A stretch of 64,000 bases of DNA, from NCBI GenBank assembly GCA_949879025.1, contig CATLBO010000003.1:1-64000 (forward strand), written 5' to 3'. This DNA is from an uncultured Hungatella sp. Lineage in GTDB: Bacteria > Bacillota > Clostridia > Lachnospirales > Lachnospiraceae. Of the stretch, positions 50,479 through 59,309 are shown in pieces. A model generated the notes under the pieces. That model was not told the origin of the DNA. It saw nothing but the letters and a program-made list of their open reading frames with translations, and made no database searches. Both the position numbers and the translations under genes were made by a program. Position 1 is the first letter of the stretch. Every line of letters begins with the position of its first letter.

Positions 50479-52005
50479 TTATTTCAGCTGGAATTTTAAA
50501 TCTGCCACTCCAATCTCATCTCCCTGCTGGATTAATGCAGTACCGTTAGCATCTAAGAGTTTTCCGTTAACAAACGTTCCATTGGTCGAGTTTAGATCTG
50601 TTACCTGGCACCCTGCCTCCGTCTCATCGATCCGAACATGAAGGCGGCTAACCGTGTTTTTATCAAGTACATAGTCGCAAAGCCCTTCCTGTTTTCCGAT
50701 AATAAACGGGTAATATGGCAGTAAGATGCTGATTTGCCCATCTCTGCTCACAAGTCTTCTTACCGTCTTGTCTTCACTCTGATTCCACAGCAGCACTGTG
50801 CGCATCTCCTCCTCATTGGAATCCATGGGCATAGAAATTTCTTCTGCGTTCCCTTCCTCTGGCTCTTGAAATACCATTTGCCATTGGCTCTGCTGAACAG
50901 GTGCATTTAATTGGAGATTGGGGTTACTGTTTGGCGGATTATATTCTGATGTTTCAAAAGATGTCTCTCTAAAAGATGTCTGTTCATGAAATAACTGGCT
51001 GTTAGATGATGTGTATGTTAGTGTTTCCTCATAAGGCAACTGGCTGCAAGATGACGGATCATGAAAAATCTGGCAATCAGCCTCTGTCTGCCTTCCCTTT
51101 TTGTCAGAGAGCGTCCTATAAAGCCGTATGGCTGCGCCTGTTACCAATAGGACAAGCCCAGCCACTGATAAGTAGATACTATATGGCACAAGTTTGTATC
51201 TTCCTGAAAAAAACCGAAGTCCGGCAGCCAGCAAGAGCATTGCAGCTCCTGGAAGAAAATAAAAACATGCTGGCTTTCTGTCAGAATCTGCAGACTGCCG
51301 ATTCTGCCTGGGTTCATGCGCATCCCTGGGACTTTTGCCTTTTTCAGCGGCTCTTTCTGGATCTCTCAGCCTTTTTTCCTCTTTTTCCAATGATCCTGAA
51401 TTTGTATTTTCTGCCTTTATTCTCTCACAGTTCTCATCTCCATTCCGATACCCCACAATTGGATAATTTTCCCGCATAAGCCACCGCAGCAGATTATCAA
51501 GGCCATAATTTTCTTTCAGGCTTTCACGATAAAGGCCATAGATCAAAACCACTGCTTCTTTATCTTTATGATCTGCTTTCCCTAAAAGGAACTGCAAAAA
51601 CAGGCTGAATTCTTCCGGAAAATTTCCTTTTTTCCCTGGTAGCAGACAGAGAAAGGGCTGGTATTCTTCTGGATCTACATAAATGTAATCCGGAACCAGC
51701 AGAATCTGTTCTTCTGTCAAAAGATAGTCTTCCATTCTGGTCAGAGTCCGGGCAATTCCCAAAAGCAGTTTTCGAATCTGTATGGCACTGATCGCTTGTT
51801 TTTCCAAAATTCTGCTTAATGGCTGTTTCGAAGTAATCTCATAACAGAACCTGTATTGATTATCTGTCTTCTTTATTCGGAATTTTAGCAGGCCTTCAAT
51901 GGTATTTCCTATCATCATCTTGGCTTCGTAGCCTTGCCCTTGATTTTCTTCCGCTTGAATCATCAGATAATTCTGCCGCATTTCCCGCAGATATTCCACT
52001 TCCAT
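50479..52005 (-). CDS. FHA-domain protein with DUF6382-like N-terminus
   Basis: C-terminal FHA: PFIIGKQEGLCDYVLDKNTVSRLHVRIDETEAGCQVTDLNSTNGTFVNGKLL; two central TMs; N-terminal domain recalled as DUF6382-like. Confidence 0.82.
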   Translation of the reverse strand: MEVEYLREMRQNYLMIQAEENQGQGYEAKMMIGNTIEGLLKFRIKKTDNQYRFCYEITSKQPLSRILEKQAISAIQIRKLLLGIARTLTRMEDYLLTEEQILLVPDYIYVDPEEYQPFLCLLPGKKGNFPEEFSLFLQFLLGKADHKDKEAVVLIYGLYRESLKENYGLDNLLRWLMRENYPIVGYRNGDENCERIKAENTNSGSLEKEEKRLRDPERAAEKGKSPRDAHEPRQNRQSADSDRKPACFYFLPGAAMLLLAAGLRFFSGRYKLVPYSIYLSVAGLVLLVTGAAIRLYRTLSDKKGRQTEADCQIFHDPSSCSQLPYEETLTYTSSNSQLFHEQTSFRETSFETSEYNPPNSNPNLQLNAPVQQSQWQMVFQEPEEGNAEEISMPMDSNEEEMRTVLLWNQSEDKTVRRLVSRDGQISILLPYYPFIIGKQEGLCDYVLDKNTVSRLHVRIDETEAGCQVTDLNSTNGTFVNGKLLDANGTALIQQGDEIGVADLKFQLK

Positions 52006-52011
52006 CCCTTA

Positions 52012-52407
52012 TCACTCCTTTTGCTCTTCCTGAATACCGTTTCTCTCAAACGCTGCCATCTTCCGCAAAATCCTTTCTGGTTCATAGATCTTTGCTGTAA
52101 TCTCCTTTTTCCATGTTCCTGTATCAATGTAGCCTTCCACTTGTTCTAATGTTCTTTCTGCCTGTCCATGATGCAATGTTTTAATCTGCCCATCTTCCCT
52201 GGAACGCAGGCATTCCACAATATAATGAAGGCCCATGGTTTCCACTGTCTTTCCCCATTGAAAATATGCAGTTCGTATTATAACAGCCAAAACCAGAATT
52301 ACCATTCCCATGATATAAGAAGCTTCTACTGTCATGCTGGCAGAACATTTATTAATTTTTTTATCCTTTTCTGTTATTTGCAATTTAAAATTATGGCAGA
52401 CAGCCAT
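52012..52407 (-). CDS. TadE-like pseudopilin
   Basis: CSASMTVEASYIMGMVILVLAVIIRTAYFQ; start at 52407 with GGAGGAGATCCG upstream, overlapping the 3' end of the upstream gene. Confidence 0.65.
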   Translation of the reverse strand: MAVCHNFKLQITEKDKKINKCSASMTVEASYIMGMVILVLAVIIRTAYFQWGKTVETMGLHYIVECLRSREDGQIKTLHHGQAERTLEQVEGYIDTGTWKKEITAKIYEPERILRKMAAFERNGIQEEQKE

Positions 52408-52841
52408 CGGATCTCCTCCCCCCGCAGCAAAATCCATATTCCTGCAGGCCACATACATGCCAAAAAAGGCAGTGTCATATTGCCTCCATTCTCTCGTTTC
52501 CAGGCTCTGTATAAAATCAGCCCTGCACCCCAGCACCAGCTAACTGCCAATCCGCCCAAAAGAAGTATCCATGCCTCTTCTGCATTCAAATACCAGGCAC
52601 TTGCTGTAAAAAACCATCCGTCCCCTGCTCCTATGGCTCCCTTGGTTATTTTACTTACCAGCAAGAGGATCAGTCCCATAGATATTCCCTGAAAGTGGCC
52701 TTCCGGTCCTGTTGCTGCGCCATAAACCATGCCGAAAATTCCACAGGCAGCCAAAACCATACAGGAAACCATCCTTTCTTTTATATCTGTTATTGCTGCA
52801 ATCGTTAGACATAGAAACCAAAACCACCGCATATTGATCAC
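52374..52841 (-). CDS. A24-family prepilin peptidase (second in locus)
   Basis: Catalytic Asp pair: TIAAITDIKERMV and GAIGAGDGWFFTAS; polytopic. Confidence 0.78.
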   Translation of the reverse strand: MINMRWFWFLCLTIAAITDIKERMVSCMVLAACGIFGMVYGAATGPEGHFQGISMGLILLLVSKITKGAIGAGDGWFFTASAWYLNAEEAWILLLGGLAVSWCWGAGLILYRAWKRENGGNMTLPFLACMWPAGIWILLRGEEIRWLSAIILNCK

Positions 52842-52935
52842 CTTTTCTCTTAAACCTTTTATAAGGCAATTGTAAAAGTCAAGGCTTTGCTAAAAAAGCA
52901 TCTGACAGCTTTAGCTTTCACAATTGCCTATATAA

Positions 52936-53844
52936 CTATCTCTCTTGTCCCCCTGAGCAGTAAGAACACCTGCCTAAATGCTCAACCTGGGATTTTAAAA
53001 CCGGCCTGACATACGCATTAATAGCCGTACAGGAAGTGGTGGTATGGTAATGTTCTCCTGACGGCATAATATAAACCATTCCCGCATGTCTATTTCTGCA
53101 TCTGGCACAAGGGGAGTATCGCCTCCCGTCCCGGCTTCTCCAGGCCTCCATATCTTTTATAGGTACCGCCTTCAGATCATTATAAAGATAATGACAGGTT
53201 CTGCTTATATGATAACGGGTACTGTTTTTCCCCACATAAACCACGATATTATCCTTTTCTCCCTCTTTTTCTTCTCCGCTTCGTCCTTCCTGTCCCACCC
53301 ATGCTCTCCGAAAGCTTCTGTTTGTTTGTTTCATAGAGCCTAAGCCCAAAATCGAAAACGGCATGGATATCTCATAATCCACAATCAAGTCCACAGTCTC
53401 TCCATCTTTCAGCAACTCAGAACGCAGCAGCGAAAATTTTCTAATCGGCAGTTTTTCCAGCTTCGCTCTCATTGACAGTTCTGCATAAACATAGGCTGAG
53501 GCAGTATCCAGAGGACTTTCGTCTTCTGTATATTTTGATAAATAAGCTGTTTGTCCTATATGCTCACTGACCGATTCCGCTGCTGCCTGTACTTGCCGGT
53601 ATACGTCCATTACATGAAACAGTGTTATAAAAGCTGCGGCTGCGTACAGAAACAGCGGCAAAGCCAAAGCTGCCTCTAAAGTCAGACTGGCGGAGGCAGA
53701 CAAGAATGCCTTTTTTCTGTGTTTTAAATCTTTGATTTTAAGGATTCGTACTTGGAGAGTCACGCTTCTTTTTTTTATTTTTTTCAGAAAGGAACAGAAA
53801 AAAGGCATCCTTCTCCGCCTCCGTTTCAATTGTCTGTTGTTCAA
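52936..53844 (-). CDS. TadE-like protein with two C-terminal Cys/His (Ada-like) modules
   Basis: Pilin-like SASASLTLEAALALPLFLYAAAAFITLF; YHISRTCHYLYND...YSPCARC and YHTTTSCTAINAYV...GRCSYC. Confidence 0.72.
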   Translation of the reverse strand: MNNRQLKRRRRRMPFFCSFLKKIKKRSVTLQVRILKIKDLKHRKKAFLSASASLTLEAALALPLFLYAAAAFITLFHVMDVYRQVQAAAESVSEHIGQTAYLSKYTEDESPLDTASAYVYAELSMRAKLEKLPIRKFSLLRSELLKDGETVDLIVDYEISMPFSILGLGSMKQTNRSFRRAWVGQEGRSGEEKEGEKDNIVVYVGKNSTRYHISRTCHYLYNDLKAVPIKDMEAWRSRDGRRYSPCARCRNRHAGMVYIMPSGEHYHTTTSCTAINAYVRPVLKSQVEHLGRCSYCSGGQER

Positions 53845-55790
53845 TATGCCTTCTCCCCTGATGCTTCCAAATCATATCCGTCCTTTTTGCCTGCAAGGTT
53901 TTCCACAATCGGAAGGGCAAAAAACAAATGTTTTCCACAGGCCCTTCCGCAAATATCCACACGATATGCGCATTTTTTTATATAAAATCCCGGTTCCTGC
54001 CACCTGATATTCATCTGTATCAGATCCAGCATCCTCAGATGTTTTGCCTGCAAATCTTCTTTCAAGAGAAGCAGCTTTAAATACTGCTCATAAGAAAACC
54101 CTCTTTCTTCACTTATCTGCTGACCTGTTGGTGTGTTCATATCTGGCATTTGTCCCCTTCCCATGCTGAGAATATTGTCCAATTCAGTATTCCAGTCTCC
54201 CTTTTGCTTCCACAAGGGCACTTTTCCTCCAGCCATAAGAATCCGCAGATCCTGAATCGACTCTCCCAGCGCCCAAATACCCATGATTATGCATGCCGTA
54301 ATTTCCACCAATGGCGTCAGGCCTGCTGCTCCTGTAATTATAAGAGCCAGCGCCTTTGCCTCGTTCCTTTTTTGGGCATCAGACAAAATATGAATCAGAT
54401 TCATGCCTTCCCGGACTGCTAATAATTCTGTCAAGGTTTTTTCCAGGTTCTCTCTGTCTTCTAAAGCCCCATGAAGAAGATACTCCAGTTCATATTGAAT
54501 CGGGTGGCTGACTGTACTCAATGCATTTGTAAAGTAATAACCGCAATATTCATTTATCAAAACCTGCTCCGGCAGAGTGCTTCCCTTTGTGCTGCCTGAT
54601 TTATCTGTCTCTTTAGCAGATATGCATTGGGACGGCATATCCTCTGCCGTAAAAGTCCCTGAAGAGATTATGGTTCCTTCAGGCATAACAAGCTCCAGCA
54701 AGCCGCCTTCTGTCAGTCTCTTTACCTGTTCCAGAAGATTTTGCTTTTCTCTGTCCCCAGAAGATGCCTTTAATGTAACCCTACTCTTTATATACTGGTT
54801 TTTCCAAAGGGCAGCCGCTGCTTTCAGGGATTCTTCTGTTTCCTTTGCAGAATCTTCCTCACTGCCGTTTTCTTTTCCTGTATAGCCTTCGTCTTCCTGA
54901 ACCAGCATTTCTGTCTCTTCTAAAAGCATCAAATTACTCTTTGCCACATCCTCCCATAAGGCAAATTCCTTTCTTCTGTCCCCATCTTGTGCAATGTAAT
55001 CATCATAAGGATTCCACCTCTGCCTAAACAGCGCTTCTCTGTTTTCCTGCAGATCCTCCTGTACTTCATCAATTTTTTCCATGGCCTGCTGCTGACTGTC
55101 CGCTAATGCCAGGGCCTGTTTCTCATACTTCCTCATCAGTCCCGCATACTTTTCTGCTGCCCGCCGGAAACCTTTGGCTGCCTTGAAAAATTCCTGTCCG
55201 TCCTCCTGCTCCAGTGCTTCTTCTATCTCCTGTCCCATGCGTTCCTGCTCCTGCATATTCTCAATAAGCTTCTCCGCAGCCTGTTCCAGCTTCTGCATTT
55301 GCCGCCCCTGATCATCATAAATCTTTGACAGTTCATGAACGCTTCCTCCTTCTGTCACATCCTTTAAGAAACGTTCCCCTTCCTCTGGTTTCACAAACAT
55401 TCCCACCGCTGCACCGGCTTTCATAAACTCCAGCACTTCTTCCGCCAGATAACTGCCCTGGTCATCAGCAATGCCAATCAGCTGCGTCACATCCACTGAT
55501 TCCAATTTTGCAGGATACCAGTTATTTACAGACAAATACTCATTTATGTAACCTTCCAAATCCCGGATGATCTCTTCTTCAGTACCATATTCCAAGGCGA
55601 ATATTCGGTACTCCTCCCAGAGACGGCGGTGATAACGGCTGAACAGCGTATCTAGCCCGCTGCCTGCTGCCACCTGGAAATAGTACCTGGAACCGGCTGT
55701 TCTCGCCGATTCCAGCATAACGCAAAGAAGTGCCCATACACATAATGTACACATGCTTAAGAATACGGTTATTTCTCCGCTTCTTTTCAT
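53841..55790 (-). CDS. DUF5702-like Tad-locus surface protein
   Basis: N-terminal RSGEITVFLSMCTLCVWALLCVMLESART; long coiled ectodomain, C-terminal hydrophobic region. ATG at 55790; ORF track used an upstream TTG. Confidence 0.72.
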   Translation of the reverse strand: MKRSGEITVFLSMCTLCVWALLCVMLESARTAGSRYYFQVAAGSGLDTLFSRYHRRLWEEYRIFALEYGTEEEIIRDLEGYINEYLSVNNWYPAKLESVDVTQLIGIADDQGSYLAEEVLEFMKAGAAVGMFVKPEEGERFLKDVTEGGSVHELSKIYDDQGRQMQKLEQAAEKLIENMQEQERMGQEIEEALEQEDGQEFFKAAKGFRRAAEKYAGLMRKYEKQALALADSQQQAMEKIDEVQEDLQENREALFRQRWNPYDDYIAQDGDRRKEFALWEDVAKSNLMLLEETEMLVQEDEGYTGKENGSEEDSAKETEESLKAAAALWKNQYIKSRVTLKASSGDREKQNLLEQVKRLTEGGLLELVMPEGTIISSGTFTAEDMPSQCISAKETDKSGSTKGSTLPEQVLINEYCGYYFTNALSTVSHPIQYELEYLLHGALEDRENLEKTLTELLAVREGMNLIHILSDAQKRNEAKALALIITGAAGLTPLVEITACIIMGIWALGESIQDLRILMAGGKVPLWKQKGDWNTELDNILSMGRGQMPDMNTPTGQQISEERGFSYEQYLKLLLLKEDLQAKHLRMLDLIQMNIRWQEPGFYIKKCAYRVDICGRACGKHLFFALPIVENLAGKKDGYDLEASGEKAY

Positions 55791-55966
55791 CAATACACCT
55801 CTTTGGTTTGTTTTTCAATCTCCTTGAAAATACCATTCAGCAGCGTAGTAATCTGCTTCTTAAAAATAATCACTAATCCCACCAAAACCACTAGGATCAG
55901 AACCACTTCAATGACTCCAATCCCATCTTCCTCTGCTAAAAATCCTCTCAGTTCTCCCTGTCTCAT
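55790..55966 (-). CDS. Flp-type (type IVb) pilin, 58 aa
   Basis: Not in ORF track. MRQGELRGFLAEEDGIGVIEVVLILVVLVGLVIIFKKQITTLLNGIFKEIEKQTKEVY: GIGVIE processing motif and hydrophobic helix; AGGAGG upstream; 1-nt overlap with next ATG. Confidence 0.8.
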   Translation of the reverse strand: MRQGELRGFLAEEDGIGVIEVVLILVVLVGLVIIFKKQITTLLNGIFKEIEKQTKEVY

Positions 55967-55988
55967 TATTTCCTCCTGTATCTTTCAT

Positions 55989-57221
55989 CTACTGTACTGC
56001 CATCAGTGCCGGAACCATAATAATCACCATGACCACAATCAGCATCAAAAACAATGGTACCAAAAGCCGTGTTCCTGCTTCCTCTCCCAAACGTTTTGCA
56101 GTATGTTTTTGTTCCTCCCATGCGGCAGTCATCTCCTGTTCCAATAGCTGTGTTAAATTTTTCGTTCCTGTCCTGCGGTTCTGTTCCAAAAGACTACTTA
56201 GTTTCCTATATGGCTGCAGCCGGCACCGCTTTCCAAATGCATCAATAGCCTTTCCCTCTGATTCCCCATACTGAATCTGGCTTAACGTCAAAGCCATCTC
56301 CTCATACGCAGGCCTGACCTGTACTAAGCCATTTTCTCTCCTCCTCATATAGTTCTGCACCATACACTCCCATGCCCTTCTTACTGTAAGTCCTGCTCCT
56401 ATGTATACCATCAGCTGATACACCACATCCGCATAGTCCAGAAGCAGCATTTGATATCTTTCTCTTCTCTTTCTTTCCTCCTTTTCTTTTTCCTGTCCAT
56501 AGAGAAGCACTGCTAAAACCACTCCCAAGACAGGAATAAGCCTATAGTCTGCAGTCCTGGCATCCTGATACCGGATCTCTCTTCCGTTATACTCTTGAGG
56601 AAGGAATACATTCCGTGCTGTCAGATCTTTTTGGTCTGCTTTTTCAATCAGTTTCTGAAGGTCTTCTGCTGCCTTCTCTCTGTCACTCTGCAGAGGCGGA
56701 CAAACTCGAAGTTTAATTTCTCCTTCTTTCTTATATCTGCCATCAGTCAGCGTAACTGACAGCACTGCAAAAATTCCCTGGGGACTTATTTTTTCTGCAG
56801 TAATCCTTCCATAGGAATCCACTGCTTCGGGGCTTTTGCTTTGCCACTCTGCTTTAATGCCTAGATCCTGGAAAGAAGTTACAAGCATCAAATCTGTTGT
56901 TACCTGATTTAAAGATTCGTTCTCCCCAAGAATCATCTGGGGAATCTGAGCATACAGCTCCTCCATTACTTTTAATGCTTCCTCTTCGCTGTATTGTATA
57001 GGTGCTATCTCCACTGTACAGGACAAGGGTTCCTTCCATGCCCCGTCCGCTACAATGTCATAAAATCTGCTGTCTTCCCCATAGTTCCCCCGTTCCAGAT
57101 ATCCTTTACTTAAATGGCTGTTTACATTCTCCCCATATACGGCTGCCGCAAAAGCCAGAAGGCTTCCCAGAATACAGAGAATCTGCTTTTTCCATCTGCT
57201 TATCCGTTGTCCTGCCGTCAT
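55989..57221 (-). CDS. TadC-like GspF-family protein with N-terminal exoplasmic domain
   Basis: C-terminal GspF-like YQLMVYIGAGLTVRRAWECMVQNY...RTGTKNLTQLLEQEM...GTRLLVPLFLMLIVVMVIIMVPAL; preceded by a TM-anchored ~190 aa non-GspF region. Confidence 0.75.
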   Translation of the reverse strand: MTAGQRISRWKKQILCILGSLLAFAAAVYGENVNSHLSKGYLERGNYGEDSRFYDIVADGAWKEPLSCTVEIAPIQYSEEEALKVMEELYAQIPQMILGENESLNQVTTDLMLVTSFQDLGIKAEWQSKSPEAVDSYGRITAEKISPQGIFAVLSVTLTDGRYKKEGEIKLRVCPPLQSDREKAAEDLQKLIEKADQKDLTARNVFLPQEYNGREIRYQDARTADYRLIPVLGVVLAVLLYGQEKEKEERKRRERYQMLLLDYADVVYQLMVYIGAGLTVRRAWECMVQNYMRRRENGLVQVRPAYEEMALTLSQIQYGESEGKAIDAFGKRCRLQPYRKLSSLLEQNRRTGTKNLTQLLEQEMTAAWEEQKHTAKRLGEEAGTRLLVPLFLMLIVVMVIIMVPALMAVQ

Positions 57222-57226
57222 TTGCC

Positions 57227-57946
57227 TTACCCAATCCGTATATCCATAATTTTATGTGACAAGTAGCATGACAGCAAATATATGGCAAGGCATCCAGTCA
57301 TAATCATCCGCCCCAGTATAGTTTCATACATTACCGCAAAGAAGCCCGGGGAAGTCATATCAATATATAAAATCATAAGAAATGGAATAATTCTCATGAC
57401 TTTCTGTTCAAACTGAACTGATGCGGACATGGTCCGGATCTCTTCCTTTACCTGGCTTCTGTCCTCCATAACGGAAACCGTATGGCAGATTACAGATGTC
57501 AGCTGACCGCCGCTGCGCTTTGCAATCTGGAATATCTGCGAAAAGCGTTCCGCTTCTTCCAGCCCGCTGCGGTCAGCGAAATCCTGTATCACCTGCTCCA
57601 CAGACCGGTTCATTTTCATCTGTTCTCTCATATAGAAAAACTCTCCCACAATCATTTCATGAGGGCCATAAAGCTGCTCCAGCTCCCCACACCCTATGGC
57701 AATGGCATTTTCCACAGAATACCCTGCATGAATGGAACCAGCCAGAATCCGAATAGCCTCTTTAAACTGCTGCTCCAGACAGAGAATCCGCTTTTTTCTC
57801 CATGATTGTTCATAAATCCTCAGATACCAGCAGGCGGGAATCAGAAGCAGCAAAAATGCCGTCATGCTGCGGTAAAATCCGTATGCTGCCGCTGCTGCCA
57901 TAAGAATTCCCTGGCAAAGCCCGAACAGCAGCCGCCCTGCTCCCAT
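57227..57946 (-). CDS. TadB-like GspF-family protein
   Basis: FKEAIRILAGSIHAGYSVENAIAIGCGEL...FSQIFQIAKRSGGQLTSVICHTVSVMEDR; start at MGAGRLLFGL (57946) avoids overlap with cpaF. Confidence 0.82.
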   Translation of the reverse strand: MGAGRLLFGLCQGILMAAAAAYGFYRSMTAFLLLLIPACWYLRIYEQSWRKKRILCLEQQFKEAIRILAGSIHAGYSVENAIAIGCGELEQLYGPHEMIVGEFFYMREQMKMNRSVEQVIQDFADRSGLEEAERFSQIFQIAKRSGGQLTSVICHTVSVMEDRSQVKEEIRTMSASVQFEQKVMRIIPFLMILYIDMTSPGFFAVMYETILGRMIMTGCLAIYLLSCYLSHKIMDIRIG

Positions 57947-57968
57947 AGTTCCGATTACCTCTGTTGTG

Positions 57969-59309
57969 CTACAGTTTTTCCCCTGCCGTCCGAAGCTTCT
58001 CCTGATGCTTAAGTTCCCCCACCTTTCTAAGGCTACCTGCAACCATTTTTTCATCTGCTGTATATGCCGCTGTTTTTCCTTCCTGCTCCCTTCCATTTTT
58101 CGTTTCATCATCTTCCTGAAATTCATAGAGTGTGTGGAGCCGAATCTCCCCTTCCTCATAACCGTCCACCTCCGTAATCCACAATACTTTCCTGCTTTTG
58201 TCCCGAAGCCTTCCTAAATGAATGAGAATATCCAGCGCAGAAGCAATCTGGCTCCGAATAGCTGCTAATGGCAGTTCAGCTCCCATAAGAACCATGGTTT
58301 CCAGTCTGGCAAGCATATCTGCCGGACTGTTGCCGTGGCCTGTACTAAGTCCTCCGTCATGACCAGTGTTGTAGCTGTTAAGCAGCTCCAGGGCCTCCTT
58401 TCCTCTGACCTCTCCCACTACGATCCTGCTTGGATTCATACGCAAAGATGATCTTATTAAATCTCCGATAGTAATAGCCCCCTCGCCTTGAGGATTTGCA
58501 GTGCGAGTCTCCAGGCGTACAAGGTTTTTTACCTGCTGAATTTGCAGTTCCGCAGAATCCTCTATGGTAATCACCCGCTCTTCTTTAGGAATATAAGCTG
58601 ACAGGGCATTTAAAAACGTTGTCTTGCCGGAATTGGTTCCTCCACTTATAAAAATGTTGTAACCGGATTTCACCAGCTTCTTTAAAAAATCTGCCGCTTC
58701 ACGGCTTATGGTTTTGCCTTCAATCAACATTTCCATGGTGATCTGCCTGGGGAATTTCCGGATCGTAACCACCGGCCCGTCTAAGGATACCGGAGGAAGC
58801 ACCACATGAACCCTGGAACCGTCAGGAAGCCGTGCGTCTGCTATGGGTGAGGCCACATTCACCCTGCGGTTGACCTGGCTGACCATTTGCTGAATCATGT
58901 CTTCCAGCTGTTCTTGGGAATCAAACTCCTGATCCCAATGCTCAACACTCCCTTTTTTCTCCATAAAAATATGTCTGGGGCCATTGATCATTACCTCTGT
59001 AATTTCACAATCATCTAAAAGCTGCTGCAGAATATCCAATTTGCGAAAAGAATTAAATAAACCTGTCCGAAGCTCTATCCGCTCTTTTAAAGGCAGATAT
59101 TCCTCTTCCCCCTTTTTGAGAATCAGATTGTCAATAATCTCATACAATTCTTCATCACTGGTTTCCCTGCTGCCTTTCACTTTCTCCCGAATCAGCCTTC
59201 TTAATTCTTCCCGGATTCCCTTGGAGTTTCCGCCCTTTCCCTGTCTGATTACATCTCTGCCAGCATTGTCATATTCCGCAGCGGGCTCTTCCTTTCTCGT
59301 CATTTCCAT
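57969..59309 (-). CDS. CpaF/TadA-family secretion ATPase
   Basis: NIFISGGTNSGKTTFLNALSAYIP, ITIEDSAELQI, IVVGEVRGKEALELLNSYNTGHDGGLSTGHGNSPADMLARLE. Confidence 0.95.
   Translation of the reverse strand: MEMTRKEEPAAEYDNAGRDVIRQGKGGNSKGIREELRRLIREKVKGSRETSDEELYEIIDNLILKKGEEEYLPLKERIELRTGLFNSFRKLDILQQLLDDCEITEVMINGPRHIFMEKKGSVEHWDQEFDSQEQLEDMIQQMVSQVNRRVNVASPIADARLPDGSRVHVVLPPVSLDGPVVTIRKFPRQITMEMLIEGKTISREAADFLKKLVKSGYNIFISGGTNSGKTTFLNALSAYIPKEERVITIEDSAELQIQQVKNLVRLETRTANPQGEGAITIGDLIRSSLRMNPSRIVVGEVRGKEALELLNSYNTGHDGGLSTGHGNSPADMLARLETMVLMGAELPLAAIRSQIASALDILIHLGRLRDKSRKVLWITEVDGYEEGEIRLHTLYEFQEDDETKNGREQEGKTAAYTADEKMVAGSLRKVGELKHQEKLRTAGEKL

Noticed and set aside
57947-58159. N-terminal extension of the TadB ORF
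   Set aside because: It overlaps the cpaF coding end extensively; MGAGRLLFGL at 57946 with an upstream GAGG is the better start.
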